Part shown: in pieces, positions 42,502 to 53,789 of the stretch
Position numbering within the stretch: the first letter of the stretch is position 1
Layout: the number at the start of each line of letters is the position of its first letter
Assembly: GCF_000702505.1 (NCBI RefSeq)
Contig: NZ_JNIM01000001.1
Coordinates: forward strand, 3,224,001 to 3,288,000
Direction: 5' to 3'
Length of the DNA: 64,000 nucleotides
From: Thermogemmatispora carboxidivorans
Lineage (GTDB): Bacteria > Chloroflexota > Ktedonobacteria > Ktedonobacterales > Ktedonobacteraceae
Notes under the pieces: generated by a model
The model's input: only the letters and a program-made list of their open reading frames with translations
Told to the model about the DNA's origin: nothing
The model's database searches: none
Translations under genes and position numbers: made by a program

Positions 42502-42960
42502 CTAGGCTGTTCCGCCAGCAGCAGGCTCTAACTTGGTCTTCAAGCACGAGAAGAACTGGCCAGTCAGCTTCTCGGCAGTGCCCTGCAGGAGGCGCGCCCC
42601 CACGCTGGCGATCGTCCCACTCACAATGACCTTTGCCTCCCAATCCATGCGGGTTTGGGTGCTATCGACCGCCGTCAGGTGCATATCGCCCGAGAGTTCC
42701 ACGGCGCTCCCCGGCGCCTTCCCTCGCGCCTTCACTACCATGTGATCCGGCTCATGCATTTCGGGCCGCGTGACATCCAGCGTAAACCTGGCCTTCACCG
42801 CCCCGATACCGACGCTGACCACGGCCTTCCAATGCTCCTCTCCGAGCACTTCGAGGCTCTGAAAGCCGGGGGCGCATTCAGCGACTTTGTCGACATCCAG
42901 CAGGAAGGCCCAGACCTTATCGATCGGGGCAGCGATGGTCTGCGAACCAGAGAAATCCAT
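42502..42960 (-). CDS. coxG: CoxG, SRPBCC-fold CO dehydrogenase accessory protein
   Basis: 152-residue protein of the polyketide-cyclase/CoxG family. CoxG is thought to anchor or recruit aerobic CO dehydrogenase to the inner membrane. The sequence starts MDFSGSQTIAAPIDKVWAFLLDVDKVAECAPGFQSLE, exactly the family's opening, and carries ELSGDMHLTAVDSTQTRMDWEAKVIVSGTIASVGARLLQGTAEKLTG. Length is near the short end of the family, lacking the C-terminal tail thought to contact the membrane in some CoxG. It is nine bases after the XdhC/YHS gene, with AAAGGTGA upstream. Same operon as coxMSL. Confidence 0.9.
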   Translation of the reverse strand: MDFSGSQTIAAPIDKVWAFLLDVDKVAECAPGFQSLEVLGEEHWKAVVSVGIGAVKARFTLDVTRPEMHEPDHMVVKARGKAPGSAVELSGDMHLTAVDSTQTRMDWEAKVIVSGTIASVGARLLQGTAEKLTGQFFSCLKTKLEPAAGGTA

Positions 42961-42969
42961 AGCGACCTG

Positions 42970-43932
42970 TCACCTTTCGTGTGTTGCGTGTGCCTTGGGC
43001 GCAAGATAGCGCTGCGGATCGCTTTCAAAGAGCCGCTTGCAGGCGGGGCAACAAAAATAGAAGTCTTGCCCTTGATAGGTGCTGCGCCGCCTGGCAGCGG
43101 CTACTTCTACTATCATACCACAGACCGGATCAATAGCGGTCGCAGGTGCCGGCGCCACAGCGGGGGGCGACGCGGCTGTGGCTGGCACCTGGGCGGATTG
43201 GCGCCGGCGCACCTGAACCAGCTCGGCCAGGATACTGGCCGCAATCTCTTCAGGCGTGACCGCCCCCACATCAAGACCAGCGGGGGCATGCAAGCGCGCA
43301 ATGACCTCCTCCTCCAGGCCAGCCTCACGCAGGTACTGGCGACAGGCCTCGGCCCGCCGGCGGCTGCCAACCATACCGACATACCAGGCAGGGCTGTGCA
43401 AAGCCCGGGCCACAGCCTCTTCGTCGTATTCGCCATGCGTGGCTACCAGGATAGCGCTGCGCTCGTCGGGCTGCATGCCGGGCAGGCCGTCCTCGCCGAT
43501 CTGGACAACGGCAAAGTCGAGAACAGGAGCCAGGCGCGCAAGGGCCGCCACAACTGGCGAGGCCCCAATCAGGAAGAGATGCGGCGGTGGTAGATGTGGT
43601 TCCATGTAGATATCTAGAATTCCTCCGCTGCTACAGGTCATGGGGAAGACGCGCACACCAGGGCCAGTGCGCGCGAGACCAGCCTCCGGCGCGCCCAGGC
43701 GCAGGAGATAGGGATCGCCCCCTTCGTGGAGGAGGCGCAGGGCCTCGCGCACGACCACCGGCTGGGCGCAGCTGCCACCGATCCAGCCGCTAACGCTGCC
43801 ATCGGCCTGGATCAAAGCCCGCGCCCCTGGCTTGGCCGAGGTGGGCCGTTCGCACCAGACCACGGTCGCCAGGACAAAGGGCTTGCGCGCCTGCTCCAGA
43901 CGCTGGGCCAGCTTGAGCATATTCTCAGGCAT
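42970..43932 (-). CDS. XdhC/CoxF-family maturation protein fused to a YHS metal-binding domain
   Basis: About 320 residues. Residues 1-250 match XdhC/CoxI-F (the EQARKPFVLATVVWCERPTSAKPGARALIQADGSVSGWIGGSCAQP opening and the Rossmann segment LFLIGASPVVAALARLAPVLDF, then VATHGEYDEEAV). These chaperones insert sulfurated molybdenum cofactor into xanthine-dehydrogenase-type enzymes. After an Ala/Pro linker, the C-terminal 50 residues are a YHS domain (IDPVCGMIV, GQDFYFCCPACKRLFESDPQRYL), a small metal-associated module. The fusion is unusual and suggests metal handling during CO dehydrogenase maturation. ATG 43932 has GGAGGG upstream. The gene lies between coxL and coxG, with 135 bases after coxL. 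Confidence 0.88.
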   Translation of the reverse strand: MPENMLKLAQRLEQARKPFVLATVVWCERPTSAKPGARALIQADGSVSGWIGGSCAQPVVVREALRLLHEGGDPYLLRLGAPEAGLARTGPGVRVFPMTCSSGGILDIYMEPHLPPPHLFLIGASPVVAALARLAPVLDFAVVQIGEDGLPGMQPDERSAILVATHGEYDEEAVARALHSPAWYVGMVGSRRRAEACRQYLREAGLEEEVIARLHAPAGLDVGAVTPEEIAASILAELVQVRRRQSAQVPATAASPPAVAPAPATAIDPVCGMIVEVAAARRRSTYQGQDFYFCCPACKRLFESDPQRYLAPKAHATHER

Positions 43933-44082
43933 ACCGTTTCCCTCCAACAGGCAGCCAGCACCGGCGACCGGTTGCGCCAGGCGGCAAGCAGCGCCTGTCT
44001 ATCTGTCTGCCTGCCTGCGCCTGGCCCCGGCCTCCGGTCTGGCGCTGCCATCATCCACCTGGTTGGGTTGCTGAGGGCCACG

Positions 44083-46458
<2,376 letters not shown>

Positions 46459-46460
46459 GG

Positions 46461-46973
46461 CTATTCACCTCCGCCGCCGCTGCCGGCGGGTACCTGCTCC
46501 GGCTCGCGCAGCTTCTGCGCGGCGTACTGGATGGCCTTGACAATATTGACGTAGCCCGTGCAGCGGCAGAGATTGCCCGAGATGCCTTCGCGGATCTCTT
46601 GCTCGCTGGGATCGGGATTGCGCTTGAGTAGAGCCAGGGCAGCCATCATCATGCCTGGCGTGCAGTAGCCGCACTGCAGGGCATGCTCGACGTGAAAGCC
46701 TTCCTGCAGCGGGTGAAGCTTGCCATTCTGCTCCAGACCCTCGACGGTCAGCAGCTCGCGCCCGTCGGCCTGCACGGCCAGCATGGTGCAGGATTTGACC
46801 GCCTTGCCATCGACAAGGATGGTGCAGGCGCCGCAGGAGGAGGTGTCACAACCAATGTGGGTACCGGTGAGGCGCAGGCCGTCTCGCAGCCAGTGAACTA
46901 GCAAGGTACGCGCCTCAACGTCGCCTTCGTAGAGCTTGCCGTTGATGGTGACGCGAATGTGATGAATGCTCAT
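46461..46973 (-). CDS. coxS: Aerobic CO dehydrogenase small subunit (2 x [2Fe-2S])
   Basis: 170-residue iron-sulfur subunit. The plant-ferredoxin-type cluster motif is [21 protein letters not shown]; the second cluster uses [11 protein letters not shown] and [13 protein letters not shown]. It carries electrons from the CoxL molybdenum site to CoxM FAD. The gene sits two bases from both neighbours, so translation is tightly coupled. Its slightly extended C-terminal tail ([15 protein letters not shown]) is a minor variation. Confidence 0.96.
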   Translation of the reverse strand: MSIHHIRVTINGKLYEGDVEARTLLVHWLRDGLRLTGTHIGCDTSSCGACTILVDGKAVKSCTMLAVQADGRELLTVEGLEQNGKLHPLQEGFHVEHALQCGYCTPGMMMAALALLKRNPDPSEQEIREGISGNLCRCTGYVNIVKAIQYAAQKLREPEQVPAGSGGGGE

Positions 46974-46975
46974 GG

Positions 46976-47854
46976 CTAGGCGCCTCCTGTTGCGCGGCTG
47001 CGCGCCTGGCGCAGCGCCCGCATGGTCAATGTCTCAACCATCGCACGCTTGTAGTCAGCGGGACCGCGCAGGTCGCTGACGGGCCGGGCCTCGGCAGCGG
47101 CTTGCTTTGCGGCCTGGACGATGACCGCGTCGTCAAGGGTGCTGCCAAGCAAGAGCTGCTCAGCGGCGCGGGCCTTGATGGGAGTCGGGCCGACGTTGGT
47201 CAGGCCAATACCGGCGTAGGTGACCTGCCCGGCCCCGTCCAGGGCCACGTAGGCGGCCACGCCGGCAATGGCGTAGTCACCGACCTTGCGCTCTAGCTTC
47301 AAATAGGCGCCACCGCTGCGCTCTGCTGGGGCCGGGATGCGAATCTCGGTCAGCAGCTCGTTGGGCTGCAGCGTCGTTTCAAAGCTGCTGTCGGTGAAGA
47401 ACTGCTCGACCGGAATGAGGCGCTGACCGGCGGGACCAGTTGCCACAAGCTGAGCCCCCAGGGCGAGCATAGTCGCCGGGTGATCGTTGGCAGGATCGGC
47501 GTGGGCCAGATTGCCGCCGATGGTGGCCCAGTTGCGCACCACGGGATCGGCGATGACGCGAGCCGTATCCGCCAGAATGGGATAGCGCCGGCGAATGAGG
47601 TCCGAGGCCTCCAGGTCGACTTCGCGCGTCAAGGCTCCAATGTGCAGGGTGCCATCGGCTTCTTGCAGGTACTCCAGGTCACGCAGACGGTTAATGTCCA
47701 CCAGAACGGCGGGGGAGGCGAGGCGGAAGCGCAGGAGGGGAATGAGGCTGTGCCCACCCGCGAGCACCTTGGCATCGGCGCCGTGCTGGTCCAGTAAGGC
47801 GATGGCCTCAGCAACGCTGCTGGCCACCTGATAGTCAAAAGGACCAGGAATCAA
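46976..47854 (-). CDS. coxM: Aerobic CO dehydrogenase medium subunit (FAD)
   Basis: 292-residue FAD-binding subunit. The [17 protein letters not shown] and [22 protein letters not shown] motifs bind FAD as in other CoxM/XdhB proteins. It feeds electrons to the quinone pool or a terminal partner. The first codon is TTG 47854, supported by a near-perfect GGAGGTGA seven bases upstream, rather than an internal ATG. It is the first gene of the cox operon; the two-component system ends 336 bases upstream in the same direction. Confidence 0.95.
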   Translation of the reverse strand: MIPGPFDYQVASSVAEAIALLDQHGADAKVLAGGHSLIPLLRFRLASPAVLVDINRLRDLEYLQEADGTLHIGALTREVDLEASDLIRRRYPILADTARVIADPVVRNWATIGGNLAHADPANDHPATMLALGAQLVATGPAGQRLIPVEQFFTDSSFETTLQPNELLTEIRIPAPAERSGGAYLKLERKVGDYAIAGVAAYVALDGAGQVTYAGIGLTNVGPTPIKARAAEQLLLGSTLDDAVIVQAAKQAAAEARPVSDLRGPADYKRAMVETLTMRALRQARSRATGGA

Positions 47855-48190
47855 GGGGAAATCACCTCCGTTTCGTCACTGGCAGCCTACTGAGCAGACA
47901 GGACGAGGCATGACCCGAGGCCAGGCCGGATGCACCTGGCTCCAGTCGGCCTTTGTGGCCTGCTCGCTCCTGTCTGGCGCTGGCTTGGGTCTGAGCGCAG
48001 AGCGGTTCGGGTCACATTTCGCAGAGCGTGGCATGCGTGGTTCATTGTTTGCACTGCTTCCAGTATAGCCAGAGCAGGGGAGCGCCTGTTACCTCCGAAT
48101 GTAGGGTCTTGCTCCCCTGCTTTTGGAGGGAAGTGCTTTCGGCAAAAAGCTGCAGCAGAGCGCCCGGCAGAGCTAAAGCTCACACTCTGC
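47855..48190. other. Promoter region of the cox operon
   Basis: 336 bases with no gene. The ribosome site GGAGGTGA lies at 47862-47869 (minus strand). A GGCTATACTGG element about 210 bases upstream of coxM could be an extended -10. No obvious regulator palindrome was recognised. Confidence 0.45.
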
Positions 48191-48826
48191 CTACAGCCAG
48201 CCCTGCTTGACGGCCACCATGACAGCTTCGGTGCGGTTTTTGACACCCAGACGGTGGAGGATTTCCTGAACGTAACTCTTGACGGTATTTTCGCTGAGGT
48301 AGAGCTTGGTGGCGATCTCACGGCTGGAAAGACCCTGCGCAATGAGGCGTAGAATCACCAGTTGCTGGGCACTCAGTGGCTCCGGCCCCGGCTCCTGGCG
48401 CACCGGTGCCCGACGTAGATGGGCCAGCACGGCCACCGCCGCCTTGGGGTCAATGGCCGCTTCACCACGCGCCACGGCGCGAATCGAGCGCTTGAGATCG
48501 AAGCGCTCGATGTCCTTGACAATGTAGCCACGGGCGCCCGCCTGCAGGCATTCGGCCACCAGCTGCTCATCGGTATAGGTGGTGACAATGATGACCCCGA
48601 TTTCGGGGTAATGCTCGCAGACCTGACGGCAGAGCGCGACGCCGCTCACTCCCGGCAGGCGCACATCGAGCAGTATGATGTCGGGACGCAGGCGCTCGAC
48701 CAGCCCCAGGGCTTGCTCGGCATTGGCCGCTTCGCCCACGATCTCGAAATCCGGCTCCGAGACGAGCATGGCCTTAAGGCCCTCGCGCACCATTTCGTGA
48801 TCATCGACGATCAGCAAGCGAATCAA
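48191..48826 (-). CDS. NarL/LuxR-family response regulator
   Basis: 211-residue two-component regulator. Receiver domain 1-120 with acidic DDHE and phosphorylatable Asp in IILLDVRLPG, then a conserved GVIIVTTYT and VKDIERF. The C-terminal LuxR helix-turn-helix is LSAQQLVILRLIAQGLSSREIATKLYLSENTVKSYVQEILHRLGV. Its start overlaps the end of the kinase gene by 26 bases, so the pair is co-translated. The location just upstream of coxM, same strand, makes it a candidate regulator of CO oxidation, though this is inference. Confidence 0.93.
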   Translation of the reverse strand: MIRLLIVDDHEMVREGLKAMLVSEPDFEIVGEAANAEQALGLVERLRPDIILLDVRLPGVSGVALCRQVCEHYPEIGVIIVTTYTDEQLVAECLQAGARGYIVKDIERFDLKRSIRAVARGEAAIDPKAAVAVLAHLRRAPVRQEPGPEPLSAQQLVILRLIAQGLSSREIATKLYLSENTVKSYVQEILHRLGVKNRTEAVMVAVKQGWL

Positions 48827-50186
48827 GGGGGATCACCGCCTTCACGATCAGGCCGCCTTCCTCACCGTTGACTAGCAGGAGCTGCCCGCCACAGTCGCTC
48901 ACCCGCTGCTGCATGCCGCGCAGCCCCAGATGGGCCGGATTGTGACGGTAGTTCTCCAGGATCTCCGGCGCCAGGCCGACCCCGTTATCCTGAACGACCA
49001 GCATGGCCTGTAGGCGCGTGACCTGCACGGTGACCACGACAGTGGTCGCCTGGGCATGGCGCAGGACGTTGGAAAGAGCCTCGCGCGCCACGTTGAAGAG
49101 GGCGTTCTCGACCGCTGCCGGCGGCGCACTGGCCCACTCAGCGACTACCAGGTCCATGTCGAGGCCCGCCGCCGATTCGCGCAGGTCGTGAATGAGGGTA
49201 TGCAGGCGACTGATCAGACCACCGTCCTGCGTCTGCGGCTCGCTGGAGGAGAGGGCAAAGATGGCGTCGCGCACCTGGGCCGTGCCCAACGAGGCTAGCT
49301 GCTTGATGGTGCGCAGGGGACGCTCCAATGGCGACCCCGGCGGCAACTGCTCTAAAGCCCAGTCGGCCTTGAGACCAATGGTGAATAGGGTCTGCTGGAC
49401 CCGGTCGTGTAGCTCCTGAGCAATGCGGCTGCGCTCGTCGGCCAGCATCTGGCGCTTCTGGGCCTCGGTCAGCTCGTGGTGCAGGGTCTGGAGATCAGTG
49501 GCAACCCGCGTCAGCTCCTGGTTACGGCGCTCTAGCTCGGCGGTGCGCTCGCGAACCTCGCGTTCGAGCCGCGCAGCCTGCTCTTCCATAGCGTGACGCT
49601 CACGGGCAATGAGCTGGGCGTTGTGAATGGCAACGGCAGCCTGCGCGCTGAGGGCCTCGATCAGCTCGACATGGCGCGGCTTGAAGCGGTTGGCCTGAGT
49701 GTGGCCAATGAGGAAGGCCCCCAGGATCGACCCCTCGCGCGTCCGCAGCTGGACGCCGAGAAAGCTGCGTACGGGGATATGGCCACGGGGAATACCAAGG
49801 TAGCGCCGGTCAGCAAGGACGTCGTCTACCAGCACTGAGGTGCCTTTCCAGAAGACGGGATGCAGCACGCCAACACCCTCAACCGGACCGACATGGCGAA
49901 AGTGCTCTGCGACTCCATGCTCGCCAGAGATGGCCGCCAGGTGGAAGAGGCCCTTCTTGCTGCGCCGCTCCGGCGACTCTCGGGTAACTTCAGGAATGAG
50001 AAAAAAGGCAGCGTACTCGGCAGCGGTCACCTTGCGCGCGGCATCGGTGATCATCTGGAGCAGGCGCTGGAGGTCGAACTCTGAGGTGAGTGCAATAGCA
50101 ATGCGGTTGAGCTGGGCCAGCTCTTCGGCACGCTCCTGCAGGCTGGCTATCAGGTTCGTCCGGCTGTCATCGCTGGTCTGTACCAT
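48801..50186 (-). CDS. GAF-domain sensor histidine kinase (NarX-like HisKA_3 type)
   Basis: About 461 residues, no membrane spans, so a soluble sensor. Order: N-terminal helix, GAF domain (about 35-190, FDLQRLLQMITDAARKVTAAEYAAFFLIPE), coiled-coil linker (about 195-250), then HisKA_3 with phospho-His in RSRIAQELHDRVQQTLFTIGL and an HATPase end VQDNGVGLAPEILENYRHNPAHLGLRGMQQRVSDCGGQLLLVN. ATG 50186 is preferred over the TTG at 50213. The GAF domain lacks visible Cys ligands for a metal cluster, so its signal is unknown. Partner of the response regulator it overlaps. Confidence 0.92.
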   Translation of the reverse strand: MVQTSDDSRTNLIASLQERAEELAQLNRIAIALTSEFDLQRLLQMITDAARKVTAAEYAAFFLIPEVTRESPERRSKKGLFHLAAISGEHGVAEHFRHVGPVEGVGVLHPVFWKGTSVLVDDVLADRRYLGIPRGHIPVRSFLGVQLRTREGSILGAFLIGHTQANRFKPRHVELIEALSAQAAVAIHNAQLIARERHAMEEQAARLEREVRERTAELERRNQELTRVATDLQTLHHELTEAQKRQMLADERSRIAQELHDRVQQTLFTIGLKADWALEQLPPGSPLERPLRTIKQLASLGTAQVRDAIFALSSSEPQTQDGGLISRLHTLIHDLRESAAGLDMDLVVAEWASAPPAAVENALFNVAREALSNVLRHAQATTVVVTVQVTRLQAMLVVQDNGVGLAPEILENYRHNPAHLGLRGMQQRVSDCGGQLLLVNGEEGGLIVKAVIPLDSLADRR

Positions 50187-50722
50187 AGCAGGCTTCTTCT
50201 CTGTGACGCGCAACTACCCGGGCCCGAGCAAAGACGTCTCTCCTGTCATCGTTGACTTCTAATTATTATAGCAGCTCTCTCTGGCACCTGCTTTTGTCCT
50301 CTCCCTCACCAACCCCGGAGAAGCAGGGCCACAGGCTCTCGTCTGCGCTTGCCAGTCAGCAACAGCCACGAGCACCAGCCTTTTTGAGAGCGCCAGGACC
50401 CGGGACGGCCAAAGCATGACCTCGCCGCTACGTCCGACTTCTGCCCGATGGCGCTCTGGCTATGCTGGAGCGGCGGCGCGAGCCAGGGATTCTCAAGGCA
50501 GTAGGCTATACGGCCAGAAATCTGCTCGGCCAGATAGCTATCGAGTATGCTGCCGCTGGCGGCCCTGGCTCCTCCATTAACGATGGAGATGGCCAGGCTT
50601 CCCAGTCTTCTGTCCTCACTCCGTATTGCTCACATTCACCCCAGAGAATTCTTCTCCTCCAACGTTCTCTTGCTAGCAGAGACCTTTGCTTACCCTTCCT
50701 TATATGACAGGAGGCTCCTACC
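50187..50722. other. 536-base intergenic region
   Basis: Divergent promoter region for the kinase (left) and the zinc-ribbon gene (right). An AT-rich patch TTCTAATTATTATAG (about 50257-50271) may be a promoter element for the kinase. AGGAGG upstream of 50723 is the ribosome site for the next gene. No gene supported. Confidence 0.45.
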
Positions 50723-52168
50723 ATGCAGTCCAATTTTCGCTTCTGCCCAAACTGCGGCGCCCCATTGCAAGGACAGCAGGCTTTCTGCTCAATGTGCGGT
50801 GCTGTTCTCAGCGCGGAAACCGGCGACCCTACCCACTCGTCTGGACCAGGAGGGCCAGCCGGATCTTCCGAGTCGACAGAAAGGACCGTTGTGTCACCGT
50901 CACCCTCACCAGCTCCTCCTTCCCAACCACCTGGCTGGTCCCCTGCTCTGCCTCCCAATCAACAGCCGCCCAACTCTGGACCGCAGCAAGCAGCCTTTGG
51001 CCAACAGCAGCCGGGCCAGCCGGGCTATACACCTCCTCCATCATTCACCCCTGCCCCCGCCGGCCCCATCCCCCCCGCTCGTTCCTATGGTCAGCAAGGA
51101 GCCATGCCTCCGCCTCGGCCAGGCAATGTTCCCCCCCCTTACGCTCGCCCACAGCGGGACGCCAGCCGCGGCGTCATCACCGGCATCAGTTGCGGCGTGC
51201 TGTTGATCATCGCGCTGATCGTGGTTGTCTGTGGGACCTTGAGCGTGGGCGGTTACCTCCTCCTGCGCAATCTCGCCAGCACGGACACCACCAGCTCCTC
51301 TTCACACAGCAGTAGCGGCAGCGGGAGCACGACGCTCCATTCCAGCACCCCAACGAGCATTCCAACCCGCACCTTCCCTGTAAACGGCACCTTGACCTAC
51401 TCCTCCATCACGATCACCGTCGTGAATGTTCAATTGGCCAGCAGCTTCCCCGACGACCTCAATACCAACGATAGTGAGGCGCTCTTGCGCGTCCTCCTCA
51501 AGGAGAACAACGAGACCAATGACTTTGCCTCTTATTCCTATAATGAGATTGCCCGCCTGATTCTCCCCGATCACACAAGCGTTGCACCAAGCTCCCTACA
51601 ATACGGCGGGTCCCCACAACCCAGCTCGACACGCACCAACTGGCTTGATTTCCCCGTTCCCAGCAACCTGGATGTGAACCATACGCTTCTGCGTTTGGGA
51701 GCCCCTACCGAAGCGATCATGGACATCCCTCTCCAGAACAAGCCCGACCTCACAAAATACAATCCCTCTACCACCAGGCCAACCAACGCCCAGACCACCT
51801 ACGCCGGCATGAAATGGACGGTCACGGCCACTACCGTGAGCTGGAGCGCTAAAGGCAAGCAAGCAGAGAAGGGAAAACGCTTCCTGACCGTAAGCTTCCG
51901 CATCGATAACCCGTCCGACCAGGACGCTGGCTTCAACGCCGATGATTTTCTACGCCTTCAGGTCGGCAGCGATCGCTTCCCGCCTACAGCCCATACCATC
52001 CCCGTAATCATGAAGGCAGGAACCACCAACCAGACCGGTGATGCCATCTTCACAATACCGGAAGGAACAGCGGCTTGTACAGTGGTTATGATGCATAGCG
52101 ATGTTCTTCCCAATAGCCAGGAGGCGCAGATTCCGCTCCAGCTCAGCTCTAACAAAGTTTCAAGCTAG
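50723..52168 (+). CDS. Zinc-ribbon, Pro/Gln-rich, DUF4352-like membrane protein
   Basis: 481 residues. An N-terminal zinc ribbon (Cys8, Cys11, Cys22, Cys25 in CPNC and CSMC) is followed by a long Pro/Gln/Ser-rich low-complexity linker (about 30-145), one membrane helix (about 152-178: GVLLIIALIVVVCGTLSVGGYLLL), and an extracellular region of two immunoglobulin-like halves resembling DUF4352 (telokin-like): PVNGTLTYSSITITVVNVQLA, then KWTVTATTVSWSAKGKQAEKGKRFLTVSFRIDNPS. Such proteins are usual in Chloroflexota and Firmicutes, function undefined. ATG 50723 follows AGGAGG by eight bases. It is convergent with the RlmI gene. Confidence 0.82.
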   Translation: MQSNFRFCPNCGAPLQGQQAFCSMCGAVLSAETGDPTHSSGPGGPAGSSESTERTVVSPSPSPAPPSQPPGWSPALPPNQQPPNSGPQQAAFGQQQPGQPGYTPPPSFTPAPAGPIPPARSYGQQGAMPPPRPGNVPPPYARPQRDASRGVITGISCGVLLIIALIVVVCGTLSVGGYLLLRNLASTDTTSSSSHSSSGSGSTTLHSSTPTSIPTRTFPVNGTLTYSSITITVVNVQLASSFPDDLNTNDSEALLRVLLKENNETNDFASYSYNEIARLILPDHTSVAPSSLQYGGSPQPSSTRTNWLDFPVPSNLDVNHTLLRLGAPTEAIMDIPLQNKPDLTKYNPSTTRPTNAQTTYAGMKWTVTATTVSWSAKGKQAEKGKRFLTVSFRIDNPSDQDAGFNADDFLRLQVGSDRFPPTAHTIPVIMKAGTTNQTGDAIFTIPEGTAACTVVMMHSDVLPNSQEAQIPLQLSSNKVSS

Positions 52169-52483
52169 CTGAAGTGTCCGGACCAAACGCTGATACAAAC
52201 GGGAAGGCCTCTTGACCCTCCCAGACCAGCATCATCCGTTTCAGACGCGGGATCGCCCGGCTCCGGCGATTCTGAAACGGATGCCCCTCTTAGCAACAGA
52301 TCACATGAACGAGAGACAGACGGCTCTCCGTCCGCCCCAGGAAAGGGAAACGCACTAACAGCAGAGAGAGACGGCTTCATTGGCACGTATCTCTCTGAGG
52401 TGAACGGAACAGCGCCAACAGGCAGCACGAAAGCTGGTCCCGATACTCCGTTCGGGCCATCAGAGAGGGAGAGAGCCACACCC
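52169..52483. other. Convergent intergenic region with long hairpin
   Basis: 315 bases with no gene. Contains a strong palindrome (listed next) that can stop transcription from both flanking genes. Confidence 0.55.
52233..52283. terminator. Bidirectional hairpin: 13-base stem plus inner 6-base stem
   Basis: CATCCGTTTCAGA (52233-52245) pairs perfectly with TCTGAAACGGATG (52271-52283); inside, ATCGCC pairs GGCGAT. It lies between convergent genes and is likely a terminator for both. Confidence 0.6.
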
Positions 52484-53719
52484 CTAGAGCAGACGACAGA
52501 AGATGGCTTTGAGATAGAGGGTCTCGGGCATAGCCAGCCTGACAGGATGATCGCAACTATGGGTCAACACTTCCAACACCTGGACCTCGCGGCCAAGGGC
52601 GCGCGCCGCCAGCGAGAGCGTCCCCGACAGATCATCCAGGCCGATCACCCCCGAGCAGGAGCAGCTCAGCAGGATACCAGCAGGACGCAGGACACTCATG
52701 CCCAGCATGTTCAAGCGGCGATAGGCGCGCAGAGCCTGTGACCTCGCCCCCTGGTTGCGCGCAAAGGCTGGCGGATCAAGGACAACGATGTCGAAGCGCT
52801 CACCCCGCGCCCTGGCCTCCTCCAAATAGGCAAAGACATCGGCAACGACAAAGGCATGCTGGCTGGCATCCAACCCGTTGAGCGCAAAGTGCCGCTGCGC
52901 CATCGCCAGCGCCGGCTGTGAGCTATCAACGCTGGTCACCCGCACTCGCCCATCGCTCAGGGCCGCGATCAGCGAAAAGCCACCGGTATAGGAGAAGCAA
53001 TTGAGCACGCGCACCAGACCCTCGGGCGCCAGTTCCGCGACCACAGCCCGTACATACTTGGCCAGCGCGGCCCGCTTGTCGCGCTGATCAAGAAAGAAGC
53101 CAGTTTTTTGGCCACGCCAGGGATCAATCAGATAGCGCACACCGTTTTCGCGCCCTTCGACCTCTGGTGGCACCTCGCCAGCCAGCAAGCGCGGCTCCTC
53201 CAGGGCCAGCCCCTCACGACGCCGCGCCTGGCTATCGTTGCGCAGGAGCAGCCCACATGCCCCCGTCTCCTCAAGAAGCGGCTCCACCAACAGGGGCAGG
53301 AGGCGCTCCATGCCAAGCGTGTGCACCTGAGCCACCAGAACCTCAGCATAGCGATCGACAATCAGGCCAGGCAGACCATCACCTTCTGAATGGATCAGCC
53401 GATAGATGTTGGTGACGGCAGGATCGAAGACACGGCGCAGCTCTTGCGCGCGGCGGATACGTCGGCGCAGCAACGCAGCATCGATCGGCTCCTCACGGCG
53501 CGTCAGCAGGCGGATCGCAATATCGGTGTGAGGATGATAATAGCCGCGCCCGAGGAACTGCCCCGAGGCCGAGCGCACCTCAACCAGCCCACCCGGTTCG
53601 ACCTCGCGCGGCACCTGCTGCAAGGCTCCCGAGAAGATCCAGAGATGCCCGTTGAGCAGCGGCTCCTCGCGCTGCGGCTTCAAACGTACCTGCGGATAGA
53701 CAGTCGTAGTCGTAGACAT
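52484..53719 (-). CDS. RlmI-type 23S rRNA (cytosine) methyltransferase
   Basis: 411-residue SAM-dependent methyltransferase with N-terminal PUA domain (about 8-90, RLKPQREEPLLNGHLWIFSGALQQVP, EVRSASGQFLGRGYYHPHTDIAIRLL) and a Rossmann domain with LNCFSYTGGFSLIAALSDG and the catalytic DPPAFARNQGARSQALRAYRRLN. RlmI methylates C1962 of 23S rRNA, but related enzymes differ in target, so the exact base is not certain. ATG 53719 is used; the longer frame to 53761 is not supported. It follows cobA after about 70 bases on the same strand. Confidence 0.9.
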   Translation of the reverse strand: MSTTTTVYPQVRLKPQREEPLLNGHLWIFSGALQQVPREVEPGGLVEVRSASGQFLGRGYYHPHTDIAIRLLTRREEPIDAALLRRRIRRAQELRRVFDPAVTNIYRLIHSEGDGLPGLIVDRYAEVLVAQVHTLGMERLLPLLVEPLLEETGACGLLLRNDSQARRREGLALEEPRLLAGEVPPEVEGRENGVRYLIDPWRGQKTGFFLDQRDKRAALAKYVRAVVAELAPEGLVRVLNCFSYTGGFSLIAALSDGRVRVTSVDSSQPALAMAQRHFALNGLDASQHAFVVADVFAYLEEARARGERFDIVVLDPPAFARNQGARSQALRAYRRLNMLGMSVLRPAGILLSCSCSGVIGLDDLSGTLSLAARALGREVQVLEVLTHSCDHPVRLAMPETLYLKAIFCRLL

Positions 53720-53789
53720 CGACAATGGCCAGCCCCTTGCCTGCCGGCAGCCTCGCCTCATGACATCTCAGCCAGGCAGACCACCGGCG

